Assembly: GCA_945859605.1 (NCBI GenBank)
Contig: OX243822.1
Coordinates: forward strand, 18,128,058 to 18,192,057
Source of the DNA: Lumbricus rubellus
Lineage: Eukaryota > Annelida > Clitellata > Crassiclitellata > Lumbricidae
Direction: 5' to 3'
DNA length: 64,000 nucleotides
In this document: positions 41,671 to 63,800 of the stretch, piece after piece
How the letters are laid out: every line of letters begins with the position of its first letter
Numbering within the stretch: the stretch's first letter is position 1
Position numbers and translations under genes: made by a program
The notes under the pieces: model-generated
Database searches by the model: none
The model's input: only the letters and a program-made list of their open reading frames with translations
Told to the model about the DNA's origin: nothing

Positions 41671-41890
41671 AATTGGGTTCTCTTCACTCGTTTTGACAGC
41701 GTCTACGAATGACCTGGAAATGATCAAGCTTTTTCTTAATGTCGATGAATGTTCGTATTCAGAAACGGATATTGCAGACGGCTTTCGTTACTCAGCAACG
41801 AAAATCCTTCCTGATCGATATTGCGCAAGATTCCAACGCAAGGAAGTACATGTAGAGGCTGGGAGCTCGTCCCAGTTTCCACGAGGCAGC

Positions 41891-42293
41891 GAGAACTGAT
41901 GGTCTGTAATGATTCATTATAACAATCTAATAATCAAATAACGTAACAACAGTCAGTCGATAGATTTTGTATCTCGTAGTATTTTACAGTCTTATCACGT
42001 AACGCGAGCTCGTCAGAACACGTTTGCGATACCGTTGTACTTCTATCGATCTCAAGATCAGGAATATCTATATTTTGTTTGGTGCCGTATTTGGAATTGT
42101 GAAGGTTTTTCAAGTGAAATGCGTGGATTATTGTACATCTGGAAACTTGAACGGATTTCATCATTTGCAACGGTAATCAGTTTAACATCTCGCGACGTCA
42201 TAATAGGTTGCCTATAGCAACGCAGCAAAGACGTTCGTTATTTACATTTTAAACAACGTTATCGACCAGTCTCATTCCTCTCACTTCTTCCCG
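41891..42293. other. spacer between copy 4 and the LINE, no gene seen
   Basis: It contains an RFX X-box-like palindrome GTTGCC-TAT-AGCAAC at 42207-42221, with an ACGTCA half-site nearby (42195-42200). No gene is recognised. Confidence 0.35.
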
Positions 42294-42734
42294 AGTCCTA
42301 GGTATGACGTTAAACTACAGCTGGGTGTGGGTTTCCCTCAAAACCTAGAGTCGTGGGCAGCAGCACGGCTCTTGTCGGTCGCTGGCGGATGAGGAGCGAA
42401 AATTAATGCACCCAACGGCAGCCACCGAGCGCATGATTAAGCGCATACTAGGTCCAACCTAGTGCAACGGTTAATCTACTGCGTCATCAAGCGTTCCTGG
42501 GTACGACGCGAAACTGCAACCGGTTGTTGGTTAACCTTAAACCATCAGAACCATGGGTGGCAGCGTGGCTCTTTTCGATGATTGGCGGAGGAAGCGCTCG
42601 ATACGCTGAAACGGTGGTCATCGAACTATGATGAGGCGCATGCCGGGTCTTACCCGGTACAACGGTGAATCAACTGTCAGGCTAACAAGAGACTGGGGTG
42701 CTCAGTTAGCCTTTCATCTCCCCACAGAACATGA
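42294..42734 (+). promoter_or_regulatory. LINE 5' region with two tandem monomers of about 200 bp
   Basis: Two related copies, starting at about 42294 (CCTAGGTATGACG) and 42493 (CCTGGGTACGACG), each run through GTGG(G/C)AGC, a GGCGGA(TGAG)GAG-like block and GGTACAACGGTTAATC-like ends. The second LINE (50169-53198) has one such unit upstream of its start. These look like promoter monomers of the LINE family. Confidence 0.7.
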
Positions 42735-45700
42735 ATGGATCAAACTAAAAAGCAGTCTATACTGGCTCGGACGTCGCCCAGGATAAAAAGGTCCGCGGCA
42801 CCCATTGCAGATAGGGTGGGTGTCGACAAGTGTGCTACTATCTCCTCGATACCGACGATGCCGTTATCGGCAGCACCATCATTCGTGAAACGACCTGAAG
42901 TGGAAAAAACGGATATGCACTCCTTGAACGGAAGATGTCGCACAAGAATAGGACAGTGGAATGTTAGAGGATTAAACTCATTAGGCAAGTTGTCGATACT
43001 CAGCAACGAGTTAACAAGACTTGACATCAACATATGCGGGTTATCGGAAACTAAATGGTCAGGCAATGGACACTTTAAAACACAAGATGGGCACACTGTA
43101 CTATTTTCTGGAAAAGAAGGTCGTGAACATCATGGGGTTGCCATTTGGATTAATAAGAGGGTCGCCGCATGTCTAACATCGTACAATCCAGTGAACAGCA
43201 GAATAATAGCAGCCACATTCGCCTCAAAACCTAGAGACATAACTATATTGCAGTGCTACGCACCAACAGCGGACAAGTCAGATGAAGAAATGCAGGAATT
43301 TTACAGAGAGATGAGGGAAGTGCTGGCAGAAACACCTAAACGAAACATAGTTGTGATTACAGGTGACTTCAATGCACGAGTAGGGGAGGACTCAATGGAG
43401 TCTGATGTCCTTGGAAGGTATGGTCACGGCATGAGAAGCGAGAGGGGTCAGACACTAGTAGATTTTTGTGAGGAACACAAACTGGTGATCGCCAATACAC
43501 TCTTCCGACTGCATAACAGACATAGATATACTTGGAGGAGTCCAGACAAAGTCACCAGATCGCAGATTGACTACATTTTGATCAACAAACAATGGAAACA
43601 ATCAGTAAATAATGCACGAACGTGTTTGGGCGCGGACTGTGACTCTGACCACAATCTCGTGGTGTTGACACTTCAGTTAAGGTTTAAAAAGAAACGGATC
43701 AACAGACCAGTTCTGATTGACATTGAAAAACTTGGCGACCAAGAAATCCAATGGCAGTACCAACTTGAAGTGGCCAATAGATTTGAAGAGTTGGAAAGAG
43801 TCACCGAACCGCGCACACCTGACGAACTATGGCAACAACTGAAAGACGTCACACTAGGTGTTGCTAGTGTGATATTAAAAAAACACAAAACTATGCACAA
43901 AAACTGGATTGCAGAGGACACCTTTGAAATTATAAAAAGGAAGCGTGAAGCGAAAACAAAGTCTGCAGACGAGTACAAAAAATTACGAAGTGAAGTGCAA
44001 AGAATGCTGCGCAGGGACAAACAAACGGAGCTAGAAACGTTATGCAGTGAGTTGGAGGAAAACGCAAAAAGAGGCAACTACAGATCCGTCTTCCAGACCG
44101 TAAAGAGGCTCACCAAATCGTTCACTCCGCGCACTACAGCCATTAAAGACAACGTAGGGACAAAAATTGTGGACCCGAAGAAGGTGAATGAAAGATGGCA
44201 AGAATACTGCGAGGAGTTGTATGACGATGTGGACGATCACACAGATATAGATGTTCAAGAAAGGGAACCACCTCCTTTGAAGGAAGAAATCAGGCGAGCT
44301 TTGTTAAAATCAACTACAAGAAAGGCACCAGGCCCAGATGCAATAGCCGCTGAACTGCTTAAGTACGGCGGGGAAATGACGTTGACCAAACTTCACGACA
44401 TATGCACGGAGGTGTGGAGAAACGGGGAGTGGCCAGAGGAGTGGACACAGTCAACTTTCATCCCGCTTTTCAAGAAAGGTGACCCGCTTCATTGCGGAAA
44501 CTACCGTACTATCGCACTGGTCTCTCATGCAAGCAAGATCCTGTTACGTGTGATTCTAGAACGGATACAATCCAAACTTGAAAGCGAGATCGCCCAAGAA
44601 CAAGCTGGTTTTAGACCTAGAAGAGGCACACGTGACCAAATCGCAAACCTCCGAATAATTCTCGAAAAAGCAAGGGAAAGGAACCAACCAATATATTTCT
44701 GCTTCATTGACTTCACAAAAGCGTTTGACATGATACAACATGACAAACTCTGGTTAACCATGTTAGAAATGGGTTTCCCGCCTCAAATAGTTCAGCTGCT
44801 GCAGAAACTTTATAAACAACAACGCGCAAATATTAGGACAGATGGACTCACGTCACCATGGTTCAGAGTTAAGAAAGGAGTGCGTCAAGGGTGTAACCTT
44901 TCACCGTGCCTTTTCAACATTTTAGCTGAACAAGTAATGAGAAAAGCCTTGGAAGGATTCACCGGCGGATTCAGAATCGGGGGTAAAACCATTAACAACC
45001 TAAGATACGCGGACGACATTGTGTTACTGACTACATCACCAGAGGAGCTGCAAGAATTGGTGGACAGAATTGAGAGATCTGCAAACGAGTATAGCATGAA
45101 GATTAATGCTGCAAAGACAAAGGTCATGACAAATACGGACACGTTGTTGGATATAAGAGTTATCAACGGTAGTTTAGAACAGGTAGACTCCTTTGTATAT
45201 CTGGGAAGCAGAATAACGAAAGATGCAGAATGTAATGTAGAAGTAAAGTCAAGGTTAGCCATGGGTACATCAGTCATGATTAAGTTGACAAAGGTTTGGA
45301 AGAACAAGGCAATCAGCTCCAAGACAAAGATACGACTGATGAGGGCCTTAGTGTGGCCAGTGGCAACATACGGTTGTGAGACGTGGACTCTTAAGAAGGA
45401 GGAGGAAAGACTTATACAGGCTTTCGAAAACAAATGCATCAGGAAACTACTACGTATTTCATGGACAGAAATGTTGACTAATGAACGAGTTTACAAATTA
45501 GCAGGGACAAAAAGCGAGTTATTAGGTCATGTCAAAACCCGGAAATTACGTTACTTCGGTCACATCCTGCGACAGCCGGACAATATTGAAAATAGTGTCA
45601 TGACGGGATTAGTGCAGGGTGTTCGCGGTCGCGGTAGACCTAGAATATGCTGGCTTGATAACATCACGCTGTGGACCGGTTTATCAGGAGCGGCGCTATT

Positions 45701-45788
45701 GCGGACTGTAAAGGATAGATATTGCTGGAGTACTTTGGTCCACTCATGTAGCCAACCGTCGCGCAGCGACGTCGGCGTATTGACATGA
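42735..45788 (+). CDS. RTE-like LINE polyprotein: endonuclease and reverse transcriptase (intact)
   Basis: A complete 1017-codon frame. An N-terminal linker is followed by an APE-type endonuclease with all its motifs (GQWNVRGLN, LSETKW, YAPTAD, GDFNARVG, QIDYIL, SDHNLV; residues about 73-310). The reverse transcriptase (about 480-780) has FRPRRGTRDQ, FIDFTKAFD, GVRQGCNLSP and YADD at 758-761. The C-terminal part has YGCETWTLKK, LRYFGHILRQ and RGRGRPRICWLD, as in RTE/BovB-type elements. The stop at 45786-45788 lies in a short ATGAC repeat and an AATAAA follows at about 45826. There is no break, so the copy could be active or very young. It lies just downstream of ankyrin/cGAS-like copy 4. Confidence 0.95.
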   Translation: MDQTKKQSILARTSPRIKRSAAPIADRVGVDKCATISSIPTMPLSAAPSFVKRPEVEKTDMHSLNGRCRTRIGQWNVRGLNSLGKLSILSNELTRLDINICGLSETKWSGNGHFKTQDGHTVLFSGKEGREHHGVAIWINKRVAACLTSYNPVNSRIIAATFASKPRDITILQCYAPTADKSDEEMQEFYREMREVLAETPKRNIVVITGDFNARVGEDSMESDVLGRYGHGMRSERGQTLVDFCEEHKLVIANTLFRLHNRHRYTWRSPDKVTRSQIDYILINKQWKQSVNNARTCLGADCDSDHNLVVLTLQLRFKKKRINRPVLIDIEKLGDQEIQWQYQLEVANRFEELERVTEPRTPDELWQQLKDVTLGVASVILKKHKTMHKNWIAEDTFEIIKRKREAKTKSADEYKKLRSEVQRMLRRDKQTELETLCSELEENAKRGNYRSVFQTVKRLTKSFTPRTTAIKDNVGTKIVDPKKVNERWQEYCEELYDDVDDHTDIDVQEREPPPLKEEIRRALLKSTTRKAPGPDAIAAELLKYGGEMTLTKLHDICTEVWRNGEWPEEWTQSTFIPLFKKGDPLHCGNYRTIALVSHASKILLRVILERIQSKLESEIAQEQAGFRPRRGTRDQIANLRIILEKARERNQPIYFCFIDFTKAFDMIQHDKLWLTMLEMGFPPQIVQLLQKLYKQQRANIRTDGLTSPWFRVKKGVRQGCNLSPCLFNILAEQVMRKALEGFTGGFRIGGKTINNLRYADDIVLLTTSPEELQELVDRIERSANEYSMKINAAKTKVMTNTDTLLDIRVINGSLEQVDSFVYLGSRITKDAECNVEVKSRLAMGTSVMIKLTKVWKNKAISSKTKIRLMRALVWPVATYGCETWTLKKEEERLIQAFENKCIRKLLRISWTEMLTNERVYKLAGTKSELLGHVKTRKLRYFGHILRQPDNIENSVMTGLVQGVRGRGRPRICWLDNITLWTGLSGAALLRTVKDRYCWSTLVHSCSQPSRSDVGVLT

Positions 45789-45839
45789 CATGACAGACGC
45801 AGTAGAATTGAGTTGCTGAATTTGACAAATAAAGAAATC

Positions 45840-46240
45840 GTCATTGTAATTATAAGTATATTTATTGAAGTTTACCATTCTTTTTAGCAGCACTTACAGT
45901 GGTGTGAAAAAGTTTTACATCACCCATATATTTTACGTTTCTATGCATGATTTCGTCTGTTTTAAGATGAATAATGTACTGGTAAGCATGTGGGCGTTAA
46001 TTATTGGTTTTATTATTGTTTGGTTCGAGTTCATAAACATATTTCTGTAAATTGACATGATGAAAGTTCGTTTACCACCCCGTGACTATACCAGTATGAG
46101 AAGGGCCTTAAAGGCTTGTCACACGCTAATGCTTGTTCTGTGCACAGTGCAATGTGTTGGGATTAAATAACGTGCGCTCGTAAGCCCTCTTTATGATTAG
46201 TGACATTGAAAAGGCCGATTCTGTGTGTCAGTGATGCATA
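45840..46240. other. spacer, no gene seen
   Basis: No recognisable feature beyond the end of the LINE tail. Confidence 0.35.
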
Positions 46241-46765
46241 AAAATTTATTGGCCAACCCTTGTTCTTCAACACTTGTCTGCAACGTTTCGGCATCAAGTG
46301 GACCAGCTTAACGAGGTGATCATGGGTCACAACAGTGTTCCAGGCGGCGATAAGCGATTCGATGAGCTCGCGCTTGGAAGTTGGATATCTCTTGGATATC
46401 TCCGAGTCTACTTTATGCCACAGATTCTCAATTGGATTGAGATCCGGGGACTAGGCGGGTCAGTCCAGCGTCCTAACATTGTTCTGTTTCTTCCAGTTGG
46501 TCACCAGTTTGTCACGATGGTATGGTGCATTGTCATCCTGAAAGAGGAACTGGCCTGGGAAGAGTTGCTGAGCTGATGGCACCATGCACTTCTGCGGTTT
46601 GCCGATGCACATGGTTGCGTTGACCATTCCATCGACGATTTGCAGACGCCCGACGCCACTGGCAGCCATGCAACCCCAAAGCATTGCAAAAAACCAACGC
46701 TGGACTGGCCGGCCCAGTCCTCGGATCTCAATCCAATTGAGAATCTGTGGCATAAAGTAGCTGGC
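46240..46765 (-). mobile_element. Tc1-like transposase remnant with an internal inverted duplication
   Basis: The minus strand reads WGCMAASGVGRLQIVDG, FLFQDDNAPYHRDKLVTNW and, nearer 46260-46480, DLNPIENLWHKV and the end of a Tc1 transposase. A 62-base piece covering DLNPIENLWHK occurs twice, at 46409-46471 (minus sense) and 46699-46760 (plus sense), so the copy is rearranged. Frames are broken and no terminal repeats were found. Confidence 0.75.
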
Positions 46766-46957
46766 AAATTAATTATTTTTTTATCATAGGCTACATGTAG
46801 TTAATATTTTTCGTCGTCCTTCCGAATCCATCATTGAAGAAGACGCCGGACGATCCTACTACAGAGGCGAAACATGTCGCATAAGGTAACAGCCAACATA
46901 CGATCCAGAAAATGGACTTAAATTACGATTTAAATTTTTCGCCATTTCGGCATCACT

Positions 46958-47425
46958 CAGGGGCGGAAACCTGGACGGAAACTGGGGGGGGGGGGGACGA
47001 ACGAGTGTTGTGGCCGAAGGAAAGACGCGTGAATTTTTAAAGTCAAGAACATTTTCTATTTTCGCCGCCCAAAAAGTTGATGACCTTTTTTTATTTTTTT
47101 AGTCGTTTCGCCCAAAAAAGTCGGGAAAGTAAAAACAAATTCTATTTTCGCCGCCAAAAAAGTTGACGACCTTTTTTTCTTTTAGTCATTTCGCCCCAAA
47201 ACTCCGGAAAGTCGAGAAAATTTTCGATTTTAGCCCCCAAATTCTGGAAAAATTTTTATTTTCACCGCCGAACTATAAAATATGTCTATTTTCACTGGTG
47301 TAAAATAATTGTATGCCCTTTATTTCTCATCACGCTCAATTAATTGGGGGGGACCAATGCATGGGCCGTCCCCCAACACTTTTGGGGGGGAACGTCCCCC
47401 CTGTCCCCCTAGGTTTCCGCCAATG
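46958..47425. mobile_element. MITE with CAGGGGCGGAAACCTGG ends
   Basis: The left end CAGGGGCGGAAACCTGGACG and the right end CCTAGGTTTCCGCC are inverted, each with an adjacent G-run or C-run. The interior repeats CGCCCAAAAAAGT and GACCTTTTTTT words. It is not coding. Confidence 0.65.
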
Positions 47426-47639
47426 TATGGAACACAATACCAGTTGATATTCGTGAATCCAGTAGTCTGTATACTACTAAGAGAATTCGTGCTTTTCTGC
47501 TTTAGGCTACTCTGATAAAAATGGAAATGACCACATGTAGTTAAAGATTTACTTAAGTAAGCTTACGTAGTTAAGTTTTTCTACTTGCTTTTGACAATTT
47601 AAACTGTTATGCAATCAGTCATCGCCTAATTTGTTTTAA

Positions 47640-47645
47640 TTTATT
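47640..47645 (-). promoter_or_regulatory. candidate polyadenylation signal AATAAA
   Basis: TTTATT on the plus strand is AATAAA on the minus strand, about 68 bases past the stop codon of the receptor gene. Confidence 0.5.
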
Positions 47646-47712
47646 TCTTTTCGGCTATCTTTGTTAATTTTTCTGGGGAATTTTTTACTTGGGTGACCCT
47701 TCCTCGCTCGTA

Positions 47713-58844
<11,132 letters not shown>

Positions 58845-59340
58845 CTACAAACGAAGATGATCAATAATGCTTACCAAAATAATGAAGATCATAAAAATCA
58901 CTTAAGAGACGCGACTTAGCAATAATTATTTCGATGTGATCAAAATATTGTCTGCCCTTCGTTTGCATATTATTAGGCCTACTTAAACTTCCAAATTGCG
59001 ATGCCTATCTACATTGTATTCCATTTTCAGTGGCTGGTGATAATCTATTTGGAATAACTTTGATCTGAGTCTGAATGTCCTCTCGGCGGGCTTTTTCCGA
59101 TAAGTTTGATTATGCTCTGGAAATATTCATAACAGGGACTTTTAGTACCATAATTATGTTTATGCTTATAATAGTCCTACACCTACATGTATCCTCAAAA
59201 CTACAGCTATTGCGATGAACTAATTCCACATTTTGATTATATGATATACTGGCATGCATCTAATGGAAGAACTGTTTGACGACCGTGCATGTATAGGGGA
59301 GTGTCTCTGGAGGCAATTCAGCCCCCTACAGCTGGACATG
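58845..59340. other. upstream of the first recognised receptor exon, nothing firm seen
   Basis: The signal-peptide exon and promoter of the receptor gene should lie at or beyond here. I could not identify them. Confidence 0.35.
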
Positions 59341-59582
59341 CAGTGGCGGCGCCAGGATTTCAGTATTGGGGGGGGGGGGGGCTGAACTCCGGGAAAAAAT
59401 ACATTTTTATCCGCAAAAACTGCCAAATGTTCTGATGACCTTTTTCAGTCGTCAGCTTCGGTTTTTTTTGGGGGGGAGGGACTGAACGTCGAAATTTGTA
59501 ATTTTTCCATGGGAAAAATGGATCGTCTATTTTTGGTGGGCTTAGCCGCCCCCCCCCCCCATACCCCTTGCCGCCGCCACTG
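59341..59582. mobile_element. MITE with CAGTGGCGGC ends
   Basis: CAGTGGCGGCGCCAGG and CTTGCCGCCGCCACTG are inverted ends, with a G-run and C-run just inside. The flanks TGGACATG and GGGGCATG are a plausible decayed 8-bp duplication. Confidence 0.75.
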
Positions 59583-60942
59583 GGGGCATGGAGTAGGCCA
59601 GAGAGGGGGTCGTGTGTTGCTGTTTAGCGACAATTATCAAGAATGATTAGTGTCGCCCTCTTCTCTTTCCAGGCTTGGGACTGGCACTGCCAATGTACTA
59701 GCATTGGAAGACTTTTTAGACGGTGGTTATTAAACGTCGCTTAAACACTGTGTGAGCGCGCGCGCGCGTGTGTGTGTGTGTGCAGTTGAAAGTCGATGAG
59801 GTTATTGAATGGGTCGAAAAACGATTTCAAACAGGAAAATTATTCATGTCGCGCATTGCAAATGTACATTGTACAATGTAAAAATATTGTTATTGAAATA
59901 ATTAGATCATTGTATAGGCCTACGGTATGACATTGTAACCAATGTAAATTTATCTAAATGAAATTGGTGACAATGCAGTGGCTCCATGCAGCTATGCAAT
60001 TTCAGCAGTTATCTAGCAGGCGAATTAAAAGTGTATGTCTTATAGAAGATCATAAAAGCTCCACAGATTTTTTGGCAGGTCATAAGGCAGGCCAAGAGTA
60101 AAAATAGGCAGTAGGGCCTATGTCAAATGAAATGGCGCGACCTATCATGGTAGCGCCGCTACTGTAGCCTAACATTGACAATGATGTTGTTTTCCATAAA
60201 TTTTGCCGCAGAGAACCATGCATAGGTTCTTTGGCGCCGGCAGGACATTCAGACTTAGAGGAAAGCTATTCCAAATAGATCATCATTCATCATCAGTTAT
60301 TGCATATTATGTAATGGATAAACATAGCTATTTCGAAGTATACATAATATAATATAACCGAAGGGTATTCAGACAATAAAATAACCACATAAAAACTGCA
60401 TAAAAAATGCAACGTCGCGCCACTTCAGTGATTAAATATCCTCGTTTAGCAAACACTGGTACATGTAGCTGCTCCGTTTCCGCGAAGCTTGGCTACCGCA
60501 TCTCTGGTATTAATAAATCTCGCAGAAGCGATACATGGATGCTCTGAATGAATGAATGAACGAGCGAACGAACGAACGTGTGAGTGAATAACTGACTTAC
60601 TAACCTACTGAGCGACTAACTTACTAACTTACTTACTTACACAGAGACACTGATAGACTGACTTACTAACCTACTTATTCACCCATCACTGGCTTAATAC
60701 ACTTACTTGCTTACTGGCTTAGGCCTACTCGTTGACTTACTTACTGGCTGCCTTATTGACTTACTGATTGTGACAGGCTAACTGACTCGTTTACCAGTCT
60801 ACTATAGTCACTCAACTTCTGACTTTGACTTGCCACTGACTGGATGGCTGGCTGACTGATTAACTGACTGACTTATTGATCCACTGAACAAATTAATTAA
60901 TGAACGACCGCACGAACATGGTTGCATACATATTACATGCAT
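59583..60942. other. spacer with simple repeats, no gene seen
   Basis: A (CG/TG)n run is at 59755-59781. Degenerate ACTTACTAAC/CTGACTGACT-type repeats fill 60590-60890. No gene is recognised. Confidence 0.45.
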
Positions 60943-60996
60943 AGTGCATACATACATACATACATACATACATACATGTACATACATACATACATA
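60943..60996. repeat. (CATA)n microsatellite, left part
   Basis: Interrupted by mariner element E; the array continues at 62417. Confidence 0.9.
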
Positions 60997-62416
60997 CAGG
61001 GTGGCTCAAAAAAAAATACCCCAGCAGCAAAAATGCAATATCTCCGCAACCAATCGAGATTATTCTATGAAAATAGCAGGATTTATAGAGGAAAGAATTT
61101 GAAACAATCCCTGAAATTCTCAATAATGAATCTGTATTACTTTAGAAGTTACAGCTGTGCAAAAATAGTTTTTCATTTTTTCGAATTTCCGCAGAATCAC
61201 GTTAAAATACATGCGATTTCTTTAAGATTTTTTTGCAAATTTCAACACATAAAGTGATGATGATGTCATATGACCTCTCTAAGAGCTGTAAATAAGCTGT
61301 TTATGTAGCAATCTGGTAGTATTTGGTGATATTTTATATATTAAGAGCTCAATTTGTGAATCCGTACTGAACGTCATGGGCAAAGTTTCTGCAGATGATA
61401 AAGTGGGAACTCAGGCGTTGCGCGATCAGAGACTGGGCCCTGGGGTATTGCAAGATCATAGCAAAATACCCAGTGAAAAGTGGAGCCTGAGCACATTGAA
61501 GGCTATCTGTAGACGTGATTATGTATCAAAAGTCAGATGTCGAAAAGAGACAGGAAGACAGTGGTCGTTTGTTCTGATGGAAAAAAGCGCGATGTTCACG
61601 AAATTCGCTTGGTAGTTGCAAAGGTAAAGTTTGCAAAGCACATCATGGTTTCGGCGTCAAATCTGCTGGCGTGTGTGACGGCTGAAAGGAAAGACTGCAC
61701 TTCATCCCATTCAGTAGGCTAAATGTCAAACTTACCGTTGAACTCTGTTACCCAGACTCATTGAACACTGAAGGCGTGTTCTAACATTTGGTTTTATTTT
61801 CCAGCAGGACGTTGGGCCTGCTTGCTCGCACGGCAGGGTTGATTATGATGATGCTATCTTATTGCCATCAACTGCAGTAAATTTATTGGAACGGGTGAAT
61901 GACCATCAAACTCGCCAGACCTTAATAACCCTTTTGTTTATTACGACTGGGAAGCTATGCTGGAACGATGCAAGACATTTCATCCCAAGTTGGAGAACAT
62001 TGGCTAACTGAAGGAAGTCTTGCTGCTAATGTGGGATCAGTTGCCGTAGGATTCGATCAACAAGGCCATACTGAGCTTCACAAAAATAATTTGATCTCGA
62101 GTTAAAGCAGGGAGTGGACACTCCCATCATACTTTACAATAAACTGTAAAACGAATTTCTGCGGTCGTGGTGAAAGTGATATCATTTGACATGGAAATCT
62201 ACAAGTGATGTTAACTTTTCCGCGGATATTTGAAAAAACGAAATTGAAAGTTTAAACAGCTGTAACTTTTGCAAACATGAAAATTTTAAAATGAAACTTT
62301 CAGGGATTGTTGGAAATTCATTCCCCTACAAATTGGAAAATTTTCGTAGAAAAATGTCAATGGGTTGCGAAGATATCGCATTTTATCCGGTGGGGTATTT
62401 TTTTTGAGCCACCCTG
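60997..62416 (+). mobile_element. mariner-like element E, decayed, inserted in a CATA array
   Basis: The ends CAGGGTGGCTCAAAAAAAAA and TTTTGAGCCACCCTG are inverted and TA-flanked. The plus strand keeps transposase pieces: the N-terminal helix-turn-helix (ALRDQRLGPG, KWSLSTLKAICRR), an FQQDVGPACSHGRVD block (second acidic residue) and C-terminal remnants, in different frames. It is inactive. Confidence 0.85.
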
Positions 62417-62625
62417 TACATACATACATACATACATACATACATACATACATACATACATACATACATACATACATACATACATACATACATACATACA
62501 TACATGCATACATGCATACATGCATACATGCATACATGCATACATGCATACATGCATACATACATACATACATACATACATGTACATACATACATATCTA
62601 CAAACATACATACATACAATTATAC
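62417..62625. repeat. (CATA)n and (CATG/CATA)n microsatellite, right part
   Basis: A long CATACATA array with an inner CATGCATA section. All frames here are artefacts. Confidence 0.95.
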
Positions 62626-63080
62626 ATGTATACATAAATATTATACAAAATAAAATTTAAAAAAATATATGCTATCTAAGAGAATTTGCCGATCTTGACT
62701 TGCGCTGCATACTCTCTTCGACGCCATTTTGGATAAAGGTGCAACATAAATATTTCAAAATTAAGTTCCACCTGGCGAATAAATAAATACTAAACCCATA
62801 TATAATTATCTTTCCCCGAGAGAGACTCGGGCTTGCCGATTAGCTGTCCGCTTGCAAAGTACAGCCCGAGGCCCACTCGGGCTAGCCGTATAATGAAAGA
62901 TAACGCAGCCCGAGTGCCGCTCGGGGTAGCCGGTAATGGGGTTAAATAACTTCCAATCGGAGGACAATGCTAGTTTTAACTGCCTACAGAAGTGCATCTA
63001 CAGCCGCACAAATCCATTTAGAACCGCGCATTTTGTGTACAACTGAACGTTAAAAAAGCTCTGCTAAAATATAACAAAAC
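62626..63080. other. spacer with GCCCGAG/CTCGGGC hairpins, no gene seen
   Basis: 62815-62935 holds three related blocks (GAGACTCGGGCTTGCCG, GGCCCACTCGGGCTAGCCG, GTGCCGCTCGGGGTAGCCG), each able to pair with neighbouring AGCCCGAG. No gene is recognised. Confidence 0.45.
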
Positions 63081-63084
63081 ATGA

Positions 63085-63400
63085 AATCATTCAGTCTGTT
63101 TAGATGCAGTTCCCCAAAAAACTTCCTCGCGTTCTCTGCCGTCAGGCAGGTTCGTATGTCTAATGACGCCATTTTTCTCTGTTCTGCGCTTCTCTTTTCA
63201 GTCCACTGTATCCATCTTCTGTCAGCATCCAGTCCAGCAGCATTGTTCTTGGTCTACCTCGCATCCTTTTCCCCCTCCATTCTTCCCTCAATGATGTATT
63301 TTAGTAGGGTGTCGCTCCTTAAGCTCAGCATGCCCAAAAACTAGGTTCATTATTCTGCGCAGTGTGTTGTGCACTTACTTGAACCGACTGTTGAACAGAT
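63085..63400 (-). mobile_element. LINE reverse transcriptase 3' remnant
   Basis: The minus strand reads [34 protein letters not shown] and [16 protein letters not shown], the typical C terminus of a non-LTR reverse transcriptase. Only this end is present. Confidence 0.7.
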
Positions 63401-63678
63401 TCCAATGAATAAGAAGACCGAAAGGAGGCACAAACTACGGGACGGCATCATCATTGCGCAACCGATTTAGCTCCAGCTGAGATCGAACACTGGAAGATTA
63501 CCGTCTCCTTCTCCTTCTTCCGTCAACTCCTCCTCTTCCTACTCCTATCAAGTAGTTCCAGTGAAGGACAACAGAGCGTCAAGGACAGCAGCATTTTTAA
63601 AAACTGGAGCTGTGTGGAGAACAGCTGCACGCATCCGCCTGCATGTTGGATCGCCTTTCTCTATCTCTCCATTTGAAA

Positions 63679-63777
<99 letters not shown>

Positions 63778-63800
63778 TGTGTGTGTGTGTGTGTTTATGT
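63679..63800. repeat. (TG)n(AG)n(TG)n compound microsatellite
   Basis: A TG run, then an AG run, then TG again. The open frames across it are artefacts. Confidence 0.95.

Larger units (their letters stand above)
40026..41890 (+). pseudogene. ankyrin/cGAS-like gene, fragment (copy 4), split by a hAT element
   Basis: 40028-40100 reads an ankyrin unit (VKAIIDHDGD...GDTALHL) that runs into a (TA)n expansion. 40300-40430 reads TKRGVMPIEFQKSDGRRVSA, matching the inter-ankyrin region of the intact gene near residue 1185 (AKRTVMSVEIPKFDDRRALA). After hAT element B, 41675-41880 continues with TNDLEMIKLFLNVDECSYSE, matching the next ankyrin unit. Frames are broken and no nucleotidyltransferase part is present, so it is a relic. 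Confidence 0.75.

Noticed and set aside
44885..45439. 184-codon minus-strand frame inside the first LINE
   Set aside because: It is the antisense shadow of the reverse transcriptase; the plus frame has all catalytic motifs.
62286..62660. Frames of 78-117 codons with CMYVCMYV or THTYIHTY repeats
   Set aside because: Translations of the CATA microsatellite.
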